This document shows positions 23,276-35,208 of a DNA stretch of 64,000 nucleotides, piece by piece. The stretch spans positions 124,001 through 188,000 of the forward strand of contig JANFOG010000008.1 of NCBI GenBank assembly GCA_024336345.1. Reading direction: 5' to 3'. Position numbers and translations under genes: made by a program. This DNA is from Mariannaea sp. PMI_226 (lineage: Eukaryota > Ascomycota > Sordariomycetes > Hypocreales > Nectriaceae). The notes beneath the pieces were generated by a model, which was not told the origin of the DNA, did no database searches, and saw only the letters and a program-made list of their open reading frames with translations. Position 1 is the first letter of the stretch. Each line of letters opens with the position of its first letter.

Positions 23276-25219
23276 ATGAAACACATTTGCTTCCGTACAC
23301 AATGTGGCATTTGCGGCAGAGCATTTCTGACTGGCGTGAGCTTCAATACGTGTAAGAGGATATGACAAACAACCCTAACTCCGGAAACATTTGCTCTAAC
23401 GGTCTATTCTATAGTGTTGCGCAGCGATACCCAACCCCAGTCTATTCTTTGCTTAAGTAGAGAGGTTTTCCCAGATAAACTTAATAGTGTTTCATTTGAC
23501 GACTACCTCCTTTGCTGGCTTCCAAACTGCTGGCGGTGTGCAAGATCGCCTGAGGCAGTTGGCATTCACTCGGATTGTTTCAAGCTGTTCAAGCAGGTTT
23601 GCGACATCAGTGATGATGAACTTGATCGATTATGGATAGTCGCATTGTTTCGAAGTCCTTGGCGTGGAGCCCCAAATCTTGGGCTCTATCACGATACGGG
23701 TCTCGCAGTTGATTTGGTTTATGAGAAGGCAGCGCCATTAGGCATTTCCAGATTAGGGTCGCTCCCGCCTGAGCTCATAAGACTTATCCGAGATTTCTCT
23801 CCCTCTAGCACGTTCTGGCGCTATATTTGTGCTGTCAGTTTTGCCATGGAGCTATCAACAGTGACTAGAGCGGTAAACACACTCTCCGCATCCACAATAA
23901 CACCTCTAAGCGTTATTTCAAGCTGGTCGAGGGGCACAGAGCCGACTTTTTCGACATCGCCAGATCGTCCATCTATTATGATGCTGACTATCGATCGTCG
24001 AGGCATCAAGCTCATAGAGAGGCTGCCACACAGGCCATCGTATCAACAATGGCGCTCGGATAACGTGGCTTTTGCCATTCAGGAGGAGAGTCAGCTTGGA
24101 AATGTCATGGTACAACTCAAGGTCTCTGCATCCTGCCATTACTGAAACAAAACAAACAACCGGATTCCTGATCTAATATTGTACTCTTAGTATGGTATCC
24201 TCCGCCTCGAGCTAGTTAGACACGACCGGGGCTTTCACATCTGGGACATGCCCAATCCTCCTCGTTTGAACGACTGTCGTTTCTCTGGACATGTTGCTCA
24301 ATCCACACGATTCCGTACCATCGACCTACGTGGCACTACTGGCCTCACATTCTTCTTTTCGTTTAACAAAGTCTATGCGGTCCACGCCCATACACCAAGG
24401 ATCCCTGAAGCGAATGATACATTTTCCCAACTTTCACAGCGCCGCCAAGTCAATGTGGCTTGGATCTATCTCCCAATACCGAAGGAGGATGAGATTATCG
24501 CTCTAACAGTGAGATTGCGACGATCACAAGGGAGGTCGACAGCACAAAAGCCTTGCTTTCTGGTAATTACTTTTTTATGTCGCATGCGGAAATGCAATAA
24601 CCAACTAAAAAAACCCCAGGTTCGTACAAGATTGGCCGGTGATGTCTTTCTCGGGCCCTGCCATATGGGAGAACACGAGGACATTATTCTCAGCAAATCC
24701 CGACCAAGAATGCTCATCTACAATACTGTCGATATTGGCCCGGCTACAGTCTTTGGCACATATCAATACGATTTAGATCGAAATGACGATGATCATCTCC
24801 CCCAATTTCATTACCCTGTGTTTGATAGTGTTCCAATTCACCAGGCAAACCTGTCTTTAGCACCGTTAAAAGGTGTGACTCGAATCCAAACTTTTACCGA
24901 TACGGAGTTGGGCTTCTGTAAAGCTATTATATTCGATTATGAGAATGGCGCTCAGCGTGCGGTGGGTAATTGCCGCCTAGGCATTGACTGTGTGACTGAT
25001 TACCTTAACCCTTCACGAATCTGTTACCTTCCCGTTTCCTTTGTACTGGGACACTCAGGTGGAGATCGCCAACTAGTTCGAGTTGAAGGAGGTTGTGATG
25101 ATTTTGCACATAATCATGATGAAGTTTCCTGGGTTTGTTCGGGTATGGACGGGGTTTTGGAATTTTGGTTTTCAGAGGAGGAATCTGTCATCAACATCGG
25201 CACACAAAATGAAACTTGA
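23276..25219 (+). CDS. Hypothetical fungal protein with CxxC N-terminus and F-box-like segment
   Basis: I do not recognise a named family. Four exons (23276-23351, 23415-24121, 24191-24562, 24620-25219) give 584 aa. The first exon is a 25-codon piece beginning MKHICFRTQCGICGRAF, a possible zinc-binding CxxC. The motif RLGSLPPELIRLIRDFSPSS at about residue 137 resembles an F-box-like segment. The second half is rich in beta-type hydrophobic patches and aromatic residues, suggesting a beta-propeller-like or all-beta fold. The second intron uses a weak donor (GTCTCT) but is the only way to join two long frames. The 57-nt third intron is in frame and could be read through. Similar-looking proteins occur as paralogous families in moulds. 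No function is proposed. Confidence 0.65.
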
Positions 25220-26340
25220 GCTGCTTGCTGCAGATGTGCAACCGTATCGTGTTTTTTCAACTTTTCGGGATCGGTTCCTGTTGATTAAACACGAGGCTAT
25301 AAGTTATTTCTGTTTCCAATCTATCAAAGCCGATGAGTTGAGGAGAATATCATACACAGCCCCCATAACTCTGTCTTGATCTGGTAGTACACAATGACTA
25401 TAAAAATAGAGGCATAGTTCGCGATGAATGCAAAATGAACGAAGAACCTGGATATACAACTTTCTAACTATGAGATCCCGGGGTGACAGGGAGAAACGAT
25501 TGAAGTTATACGAAGACTTCCTGTGAAGTTAGAGATATTTAGTGATATCTGAAGTTTCATGATGCAGCATATTTGAATGAAAATGCGGGGGGTCATAAAA
25601 GACCACATTTGCGCCGGTACCAAGACTTTCATTTCGCCGATATATCTTGCCCCTCGCGGACCCCCACCTAATCGCATCTTTTCTATTAAGAAAGAGCGTC
25701 AAGTTGATTACCTATAAACATATTACCCCTTGAAAGACTTTGGGAGAGTCTTTAGCCAATCATATAATCAGGCCGCTAAACCTTTTACCTGCATCATTGT
25801 GTTCCGCCTGGGATTGATCATGCCGTAAATTCATATCTAAGGATACTGCTGAATTTATTCTTGATATGATCAACCGCATAGCCAAACCTCAACGAAACTC
25901 AGTTCTATATTCTTTGAAATCAGAGCTGCTTGTCGACACTCAACATGATGCCCGTGTCCTAATTAGGGACACGACAAACTATACCAGGATAATCTGGCAT
26001 TTTCAATTCGTGTTCCTAACTGAGGTATTGATTGAAGGCTGGAAGCCAGTTCCCCCCAACCCCTCCAGATCTTTCAGAGCTCTAAGACCGGGTCCTGATC
26101 ACTAGTGTTATATAGGATAGGGCAACTTCAAGGCATAGAAGGTCTTGGTTTTCTAGCTTTAGAAAGGTCCTACAGCAGGCTATTTATCTTCCTGTCTATA
26201 GGAGCTTGTGCCCTATAAGGACTCACTGATCCTATTGTTATAGGTCATGTTTCACTTACACAGTCATAGCTGGCGATGCCCTCACCGCTCTAGCAGGCTT
26301 GGTGTTGACCGCTATTTGACAGACAACTAGTTGCTGGCTT
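25220..26340. other. Intergenic stretch
   Basis: No gene recognised. Sequence is moderately AT-rich; a short open frame at 25866-26105 is not supported. Confidence 0.55.
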
Positions 26341-27737
26341 TTAGTTTTTAGTTTTCTTTGCTCTTCCGCCAAATCCCCAACCGATTTGATGAGCAGTATT
26401 GATATCAACGTGAAGCTCGTCTGCCCAAGCCCAAACCAATCCAGGATTCTTTTGAAACATACGCCCGGCTGCGATCAAGTCCAGTGGGGTATCATTCTCA
26501 TCCTTCCCTCCAGCAATGGCGTCCTGGGCAACTTGGCCGGTCTTGATGCTCCCAACGGAGCTTACCAGTAACTTGTCGCCGACAGCGGCCTTGATCTTTT
26601 TGGAGAAGGGAGCCTGGTAAGCGGGACCGCCAATCACCTTTTGCAGTGAGTGATTTCCACCGCTCGACACGTCAATGACATCCACTCCCCGATCGGCCAG
26701 GATCTGAGCCAACCTGACGCTGTCATCGACGGTCCAACTTTCGCCTTTCCATTGAGAGTTGGTATCAAGCCAGTCGGTGGCACTGATACGAACAAACAAC
26801 GGCATGTCTTTAGGAATCACGTTTCTTGTTGCGTCGACAAGCTCGAGGCCTAGACGGATACGGTTCTCGAAACTGCCACCATACTGATCGGTACGTTTGT
26901 TGACGGCGGGAGAGAAGAAGCTGGAGACAAGGTAACCGTGCGCAAAGTGAAGTTCAATGACGTCAAATCCGGCTTTTAGAGCGCGATTTACCCCAGAAAT
27001 AAAGTCTTCCTTGAACTGATTAATCTCGGTCAGAGAAATTGCACGAGGGGTAGGAAAATGCTCGCTAAAGGGCTCAGGGCTTGGTCCAACAACATCATCT
27101 GGCCATCCCCCAACCTCTTTGGTTGCGGTAGCTCCCGAGCTCAGCCATGGGGCCACGGTGGACGCCTTTCTGCCGGCATGGGCAAGCTGAATTCCAATCA
27201 GAGCATTTTGACTGTGGGCAAAATCCACATGCTTTTTCAAGGTGTCGATATGGGCGTCAAGCCAAATTCCGGAATCCTCGGGAGTAATGCGTCCATTTGC
27301 TTGCACGGCAGTCGCTTCAATCATAACGAGACCCGGCTTAAATATGGATCAGTAGTCGTGTAGTAAGAAAAAGTGAGGAACGCACTTACACCGCGTTGGA
27401 GCATGCCACCGTAATGAGTAATGTGCCATGGAGTGTGAAAGCCCTCATGCGCGCTATACTGGCACATGGGGCTGACCCAGATACGATTTGGCATCTGGAT
27501 ACCACGGATCTTCAGAGGGGTAAAGAGTTTAGGGACAGCATTTCCGGAGGGCTGAGGGTAAACGGCACTCCCAGCGACCGGATCCTGCTCTGGGGTATAG
27601 AAAGGTACACCTTTAGCGGCAGTATTTCGTATCGGTTGATGACATTTAACTTCTTTTTCAAGTTTCGGGGTCTGAGGTCGGGAGACAGGGATACCGTGAT
27701 GCGGATGACAGATTCTCTGCGTGAGATAGGCAGCCAT
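26341..27737 (-). CDS. Old yellow enzyme / NADPH dehydrogenase (YqjM-like)
   Basis: An FMN-dependent ene-reductase that reduces activated C=C bonds of alpha,beta-unsaturated carbonyls with NADPH. Exons 27737-27390 and 27336-26341, separated by a 53-nt intron, give 447 aa. The barrel starts after an ~70-residue leader with KLFTPLKIRGIQMPNRIWVS. SPMCQYSA carries the YqjM-type cysteine region, QLAHAGRKAS is the His/Arg flavin-pocket motif, and ELHFAHGYLVSSFFSP followed by NKRTDQYGGS is the most conserved OYE signature. AAGRMFQKNPGLVW near the end binds the FMN phosphate. ATG 27737 was chosen over a non-ATG start further up. One TGCGGGAC copy (28021-28028) and a CRE-like TGACGTCA (28049-28056) lie about 300 bp upstream. 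Role may be detoxification or metabolism of xenobiotics. Confidence 0.93.
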
Positions 27738-30700
27738 GTTTGAGGTGTGCAAATATACCTATGTCCTAATGATGTTTGGAAAGTCAAAAGTATTTGCTAC
27801 CCATCTATATTGAGGCTTGTTCCAGTCCATTTATACACAAAAGACCAGCGGTGAAGATTGCTGGCCAAGACACTGCCGTGCCGCCCGTTCCACCTGGAAG
27901 TTAAATCAAGCAGCAACCAATAATAGGTCGCTACATATTTCCTTGATACAAGTGTCGCTTAGCGTTAGTGATATAATTCGATAGATTTATTGAAAGGCAA
28001 TCTCCATCAAAATGCCCAGATGCGGGACGCCGCCGAACTCGCCGAGTTTGACGTCATCAACGTGAAACGCGTCACTACACGGAATGCAATCGCAAGTAAA
28101 GCTAAAAGACCTGAGAGTGAATGGAAGACGACGTCATATCCGCTGCGGGCGCAAATATGCAATGATGCTGATGCGAGTGCGCAGAATGGAAGAAAATTCT
28201 GAAAAGAGACGACCGAGAAGTCAGATCTGGTACAAGAGAATGACCCTCGGAGAGGTAGCCACTGAAGACAAGCAAGCAAGCATACATCTAGAGTCTTCAA
28301 AACGGGAGAGAACTGGCCAATTCTGATAGCTAACAGATAGTTATTAGGACCGTTTATCGCTACAACACGTTTATCGCCACAACATGGAACCGGCAGGGTA
28401 GCCTGAGTTTTGGGCAGTTGTCTTACTCTTAGCAAAATCACCTCCACATCTAGACACTTTAGGCAGCTTACTGGGGATCAATTGACTACTAAGAGGTGAA
28501 ACATACTCTCCAGCATGATAATCAACAAAAAACCAAAATATGTCCGTCTCTTTTTAGAGAGGATGAATTATCTAGGGGTGTTCTGGCTATGGCTAGGATG
28601 TCCCTTTGTCATTGGCCTAAGACTTTGCGGCACTAATTTGTCCTCGAGCCGATCAGGGCATTAGGACCGATAAGACTTGGGCAATTTCAAAATACCGCGA
28701 TAATTGTTTCTAGCCGCTCATAAGACCAGGGCCGCTATGCCATCCGCTTTGCAGCCCCGCTAATGCGAACTGCCATTGACAAAGAGTTTCAGTCACCTAT
28801 CGTGGCGCATTTGCTGTGAGGGAGGGTATACCTAGGCATTTCTCTCTACTTTCACATTTGAAGAGCAGCTTTAAAGATGTGGCCTGCGTTCGCTTAGACA
28901 CTGGAACTAGTTGTTTCTCTTGTCATTACACGCAGAACCTTACGGACTGTTGCGAAAGAACGACAAGATCTATGCTTCATTTGCCTCCTTGGCCATCTAG
29001 ATTCAGTCTAATTGAGGTGTGACAAGCGCTACCAGGAAGACCACAAGCTGGCAGGGCTCTAAGCCATCTATGCTACTAAATCGAGGTACAAACCACACTA
29101 ACTTCGACAAGGATTCAACCCCTTTGCGGTCAACAGTTATTGACAGAGGTGTAAATCATCTAGTCTACACAGATAATAAAAGCATTATATCCAATTGTAG
29201 CCACAATATAGTCTATATAGTGTGAACACTATAATAAAAGCTAGTGCTAGTAAAAAGTATCTAAATATAATACTAAAATATAGTATAGTAATGCTGATTG
29301 CAAAATTACATACTCACTACTATTTAGATCTTTATAATCTATTATAAAGATAATAAATAAAATAAAGCCTTATTGTAGCTCCTAGATAATAAGCATTCTT
29401 ACTTATTATTATTAATAAATACATTTTTATCCTATTAATAATAATAAAGACCACTTTAATTATCTTTCCCTTTATTATATTGATTATTGGCATTATTGCT
29501 TAGTTTATTAGGGATTGTGCATTAGGGAATTTAATCATAAAGGTCCTCTAGGTCGCCAGAATTTATTATATACTTCTATATCTAATAATTATATTAATAT
29601 TGTGGAAGCCACCATTTTAACCTCTGTAAATTCACCCTAGAACCAAGCCAACACAGCGGCAATTGTCTTCCTAGAGTTTGATTATAATAGCAACATATAT
29701 TATGTCCTTGAACCAGGCAAGAGTCTTAACGCTCGATTGAAGTTTTGTAGCGTTATGTTTGGATAGTTATATATTATGGTTTGGCCTTCTAAAAGACTTG
29801 GGTTGAAGATCTTGTGGCGCCATTATGATTGAATAGATCGCGACTTGGGTTAGCAGTATATATGCTTCATAGCTGCCTGTCCTAATCAATATTGTGGCTA
29901 GTGCTTATGAAGGAAATCAAGGGGAGATCCTCTGGATTTCTTATCTATATTTGCCAATTCTCCCTCTTTCCAACAATATGGCTAAATATTTTAAATAAAC
30001 CTTTCCCAGCCCTCATAGAATGGTTCTGGCATGCAATGTAACCAAAGCAGTAGAGTGGGTTTCAAGTACTGGAAAGGCCGGGGATTGACGAGACTGATGC
30101 TCCACTGATAAGTGTAGTTCCAGTTTAAAATTATTAATATTTAAGCCCTTATAATTAAAAAACTTATAAGTAAATAATAAATATAAATATAAAAAATCTA
30201 AATAAGAGATCATAATTAAAAGAATTAAATTAGATATAGTAAGCTATATACTAAAGTAATTAACATTAGATTAGGGCCTAATGTCAAATTCTACGATTGA
30301 AGGCCTAAATCTGGCCTTCGACAAGTAGTTGGCTGATGAATTTTTGATTTCCTGCATGGCAGAACCGTTATTGGACCACAAGTCCTAGAGAGTTATCAAA
30401 GTGTGCCAATCTCATTAGACATTGGAGCAAATTCAAACAATTATTTGTGAATTGCATCTTCCCGAGGAATCTTGAGAAATGCTTTTCTGGAAAGAATAAA
30501 ATGGGATATCTATAGATCTGCAGAAGATTTATCATATCGTATTTGCTCAATAATAAGACCGTACTCTCAATGGGATTTTATGCTTAGTGTGACAGACTCA
30601 ATACCGAGATTGACCAGGTCGAAATTGAGACAGTCATGAAGAAAAACGGCGGGGACGTCGAGTATTCACAAGTAGCTGTGTACCATGAATATGCTATCGT

Positions 30701-31198
30701 ACTAATTGGTTTGATATTGTGTACTCGGGAAGGATGGGCGCCTAGAAAGCCGTCACACTCAACTTGGTACATTGCCCCTAGTAAGCCCTTTTCTGCTTGG
30801 CAGCTAAACCTCACAATAGAGCCTGCCTTCATACCATTTCGTAACTACTCCTTGCAAGAGCCCAAAAAAAATCCCCTCATTCATTATTAATCATGCGATA
30901 TTTGTAATTTCAATGGGTGGAGAAAGTTCGTTATGTGTGTTGCTCGGGATGTGTTGTTTAAGTCATTGGCCCACTTCCAAAGCAACCAAGGCTGCACGTA
31001 GTTGTCAGTTCAGAAATTGCAACTTACCGCCATAACCGAAGGATTTTTTAGTTTCACAAGAATTGATACAAGGTCTGTTCATTATATTCTTGTAACTAGA
31101 ACTTATGTATAAAGGAAAGGAAGGACAGGTTTGATCCCAGGTCTCAAATCGTCGACCATTGAATTGAGCATAAGGGTAAAGTTACACACAACGTCAAC
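27738..31198. other. Long gene-poor stretch with AT-rich blocks
   Basis: Holds the OYE promoter (TGCGGGAC at 28021, TGACGTCA at 28049) and then about 2.7 kb without a supportable gene. Two blocks, roughly 29190-29650 and 30110-30270, are strikingly AT-rich and full of TA steps, as expected of repeat sequence mutated by RIP. A frame at 30636-30890 is not recognisable. Confidence 0.5.
29190..29650. repeat. AT-rich, probably RIP-degraded repeat remnant
   Basis: The block is composed mostly of TAATA/TATTA-type words and has no coding capacity on either strand, unlike the ~48% GC of flanking genes. Such blocks in ascomycetes usually derive from C-to-T mutated transposons. No element type can be identified. 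Confidence 0.45.
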
Positions 31199-32363
31199 AT
31201 GTTTGCCTCATTTCGCCCGGTTATCGACCCCGGCTCCCAAATTCTTGTCACGGGCGCCAGTGGTTTCATTGGGAGTCACATAGTAGACCAGCTCCTTGAT
31301 GCTGGATATCGTGTTCGCGGAATCACTAGAGACGCTATCAAGAATGCCTGGTTGATAGACCTCTTTGAGAAGAAATACGGACAGGGCCTATTTGAACTTT
31401 GCTCTACTCCGAATATGGACCATAAGGCTTCGTTTTCTTCAGTCTTGAAGGGAGTGTCCGGTATTATCCACGCTGCTTCCGATATGACATTCGGTCCAGA
31501 CCCAAGCCTAGTCATCCCGCCTGTGATAGCAACAAGTCTGAGTCTGCTCGAAGCTGCAACTGAGCAAGAAGGAATCAAGAGATTTGTTTATACATCATCT
31601 TGCGCTGCGGCCACCACACCAAACCCTGATTATTATCCAACAATTAATAATGACACTTGGAACGAAGCTGCTTTGAAGCAGGCCTGGGCCCCTCCGCCAT
31701 ACGAACCAGAACGCGGCTTTGTAGTGTATGCGGCGAGCAAAACACAAGCCGAGAAACAGATGTGGAAATTTCACGAAGAGAAAAATCCCAATTTTGTACT
31801 AAATACTGGTATGCATCTATCACAACTAGAACTTCGGGATTCACTTTTATTCTCTTACTGATGGCTTGATAAAACTCAGTTCTCCCAAGTATGAATGTGG
31901 GCAAGAGTTTAGATCGCAAGAACCAAGGATATCCATCAACTTCTGCCCTTGTGAAGGCCGTATATGATGGGGATCACGCAGTCGTGCAGGCGTCTCATCA
32001 ATGTGCGTCCGCATTTCTGTCAAATTTTAGCCAAATTATACTAATGACTTGACAGTTTTCTATATTAGTGTCCAAGACAACGCGCGTCTGCATTTGGCGG
32101 CTCTTCTACATCCTGATATCCACGGAGAACGCATCTTTGCTTACGCTGCACCATATACCTGGCGTGGCGTCCAGAAAATTATTCAGAAATTGTATCCCAA
32201 CCAAACATTCTCCCCTGATCTTCCAGAGGCAGAGATGGATAAGAGTCGGGTTGTGCTTGCTTTAAGGGCCGAGTCGTGGTTGAAGGAAATGGGGAGGGAT
32301 ACTTGGATGACTCTCGAGGAAAGCATAAAAGACACTCTGAACGACGTACAGGACTCTATTTAG
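31199..32363 (+). CDS. NAD(P)-dependent extended SDR, aldehyde/ketone reductase-like
   Basis: A cytosolic extended short-chain dehydrogenase of the dihydroflavonol-reductase / methylglyoxal (Gre2-like) reductase group. Exons 31199-31808, 31880-32002 and 32056-32363 give 346 aa. VTGASGFIGSHIVDQLL (residues 17-33) is the Rossmann TGxxGxxG motif. RFVYTSSCAA carries the catalytic Ser region, and VVYAASKTQAEKQ near 177 provides the YxxxK pair. Substrate is probably an aldehyde or ketone. Codon and GC character match the normal genes of the window although the gene is embedded between AT-rich decayed tracts. It is the only intact gene between 27.8 and 40.7 kb. Confidence 0.9.
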
Positions 32364-33459
32364 ATTTATATCAAGGGCTGCATGAAGAAGTAGATTTTGA
32401 GATCACGCCTTGCTTTGAAATAACTCGAAACCACTCCTATGTATTATGATATTGGCTGGTTCATTCAAGCCCTTGAGATAAATAAATAGCCAGCCCTCTT
32501 TGGGTTAGGGTTTGGATTGAGGTTAGTATTACTGTATAAAGCTTATTGATCTAGTATTTTTTAGCTTGCTATCTTACATTATAGCATTCTAGAAAATAGA
32601 AAGACTTTAGATGTTAACAAGAAAAGTGTAAAAAGAAAATATAAAAAGAAGGCGATATATAAAAATGAAATTATATAAAAAGGAAGATATATAAAAAAGG
32701 GAGAAATAGAAGAGAAACGTATATAAGGGAAGAGATATATAAAATAGAAGGCATATAGAAGACCTAATGAAACGAGACTAGAAAGGAGAGCTATTCCGGG
32801 CAGGAGCTAGAGCAATAGAGACTGTAGAAAATGCTTGAGTCTTAGTCAGAATAAGACCAATAGAAATATTAAGCTGGTTAGCTATAGATGGCTCTAATAG
32901 CTTCTATAGCTTCTTACATATTTTAGCTATTTCCTTCTCTATAAGACCTCCAGCGGAGAAGACTAGTGGATAAAAATATCTACCCAAACAGGCATATTTC
33001 CTTCATTTGTCTTCTGCTGCTTTTGAAAGGGTCTTGTGGGTTTCTTCTCTACCTGATATAGCTAAAATAATAACTACCTTCACATCATAAAAATGGTTGC
33101 TATTTCCTGGAGAAGCATAGAACTTCAAGTGGGTCAGGATAGGACGCCAGCATGCCTTGCCAGCGGTCTCAGCCTTCAGGACGGGGCACTAGGATGCCTC
33201 ACCAGCGGGAGGAATCCATCTCCGTTGTTTCTCCGCCTATATCTTTCTTCATCCTTGCAGCAGGCAAGCCCAGAATCTGATGGTATTTTGAATTTTTGAA
33301 CAGCTCACATTTATCTTATCATCGGGCCTGGCCACTAACCAAGTTCTCCTCCTGTCAAGCATGACAGGCGATGTCATTGGTGTGCCTTATCCCAAAACTG
33401 CCGAGCTGTTTTGACAGGTGACAGAAGTGGTTCCTGGGCAGCCCCTAGTCCAACAAAAA
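32364..33459. other. AT-rich non-coding tract
   Basis: No gene. From about 32470 to 33090 the sequence is AT-rich and contains a degenerate purine/TATA repeat. A single TTAGGGTTTGG at about 32504 is not a telomere array. Confidence 0.5.
32635..32765. repeat. Degenerate GA/TATATAA low-complexity repeat
   Basis: Words such as GATATATAAAA and GAAGAGATATATAAAA recur with irregular 20-30-base spacing over about 130 bp. Purine bias on the + strand is obvious. It could be a decayed minisatellite. Confidence 0.5.
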
Positions 33460-34215
33460 GACTAAGACCAAGTTTTCACATTTCTGCACGACGAGCTGTC
33501 CACTATTCAGCTCGGGGCCATGTACTGGGTTCTATTTCTCCTCTTAGAGAGGCGGAATATCGGTCCGTTGCACCGTCGGGCAATCAGAGGTCGCCACGTC
33601 CTGATTACAGAGAGGCCCGATCTCCATCTCGTCTGGCACGACAGCCGCACTTTCATCAGGCCAATCCCCCTATGCCTGCTCAGCTACGAACTTTATAACA
33701 AGTTTCTCAATCCCAACATACCACAAATCCCCCAGCTACACAAACAGGCAAATGAATTTCTTAGGACTTATGAAGGGCTTAATTATGCATGAGTCCGATT
33801 ATAACATTGCTAAAGATATCGGGCTCATGTCATCGACCACAGACCGAGCCAGATAGTGTCATTTTATTGACAGGATCCGTCACTTGAGTGATGAGGAGGT
33901 GTCGCCTCAATACCAATATGATGAACTGCGACCCAGCCGCCTGAATTTCTACAATAACTTGGTCTGCCTTCGGCGGAACTATCTAGATGTCCATCATCAA
34001 TATCTCACCTTCTTTTTAACTTTTATCGGGCCGTACTTGTTTATGTTGGTGCTATAGCGCTAATTGTAGCGGCTATGCAGACTGCGCTGACTGATGATCC
34101 AGCAAGTGCTCTAAAAGGAGCAATACAAAAATTTTATACGTTTTCCATTGTGTTCTCCATACTTGGACTAGCCTTCCTCCCGGCCCTGTATCTATTTTTC
34201 CAGTTAAACAGCTAG
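33460..34215 (+). pseudogene. Degenerate DUF6601-like fungal membrane-protein gene
   Basis: Broken remains of a common, often subtelomeric, mould protein family (I believe DUF6601; the number is from memory). Recognisable pieces in order are LLLERRNIGPLHRRAIRG, TERPDLHLVWHDSRTFI, RPIPLCLLSYELYNKFLN, then in another frame HESDYNIAKDIGL, DEEVSPQYQYDELRPSRLNF, and near the 3' end hydrophobic stretches that would be the C-terminal membrane helices, closing with a TAG at 34213. An in-frame TAG replaces what should be Trp just before CHFIDRIRHLSD (about 33855), and at least two frameshifts are needed. A TGG-to-TAG change is what RIP-type G:C to A:T mutation would give. Not translated as an intact protein. 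Confidence 0.7.
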
Positions 34216-35208
34216 CCTTATTATATACAATCAGAAAAGAGACAGGATATTTAGTTCTTATGAGGGAGAAGTTTGATAAGCTAGATAAGGATACGTTGGT
34301 AAGGATGTGGTGCGTATGAGCCTTGGGATAAACCGGTCGTAATTAGTTTATGTTAACAGAGAGTACTAGAAACAATACTAAAAGCAAGTAGGTAGAAGGC
34401 ATGGCATTACGTTTAGTGATGTATAAGTAGCTATGGTAATTAAAATGTGGTATTAAAAGGTTGATTAATTAAGTAGGCTATCTAATGGTAATAACTGTGG
34501 TTTATATATTAGGTGGAAGTGAGTGTGCTTACTTCTTGTTTTGTTGATGCATTTCTAATGCTTACTGCTGTGCTGTAGGGTAGGTCGGTAAGCGAGTGAA
34601 GTACTAGTCCTACTGCAGAAGAGAAGTGGGGCTGCATGTGGGGTTGACGTAAGTCATGGTTTTAGGCCGTGACATCTAGAATGTGATAAACCTACCCTCT
34701 TCCCTATAATTTTTTAGAATTCTATAATTAATTCTACAAAATATCTATTATATTAGAAAGGCATTTAAATAGTATAGAACTATTCATCCTATACCATTAT
34801 ATAACTTTTATATTAAATTTACGAAAATGGTCTACCCCTACTACAGCTGTGTTTCCTAAACCTAAACCCCATATCAACACATAAATCAGATGATGTTGCT
34901 CAACGTGACGTGGGAATGACCCTAAAGTTATAAGGATTATCTGACACTTGGTGCAGAGCTTTATTCGCTCATTTATGGCAACTTTCCGTTAGAAAAATGC
35001 TTATAGTATATCGTCATTCGGACAACTATCACAACTTCACTGAAACGCCACTGGGCACGATACTTCATTAGCCTGGCTCTATCATATCAGCTGAATAATG
35101 TGGCTTTGAAGCGGGGTTTTCGGCTCTACTTCATTCTAAGCTGAGTTCCCAACCCCAACAAACATCAATTACTTCTTCATTTTGCCAAGCTTTCGTCAGT
35201 TCATAAGC
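34216..35208. other. AT-rich intergenic stretch
   Basis: No gene seen. AT-rich up to about 34860, then promoter region of the STAND gene. Confidence 0.55.

Noticed and set aside
28007..28447. 146-codon minus-strand open frame
   Set aside because: No family features, composition like promoter sequence, and it lies in the 5' region of the old yellow enzyme.
32500..32515. TTAGGGTTTGG resembling telomere repeat
   Set aside because: Only one and a half units are present, with no array; chance occurrence in AT-rich sequence.
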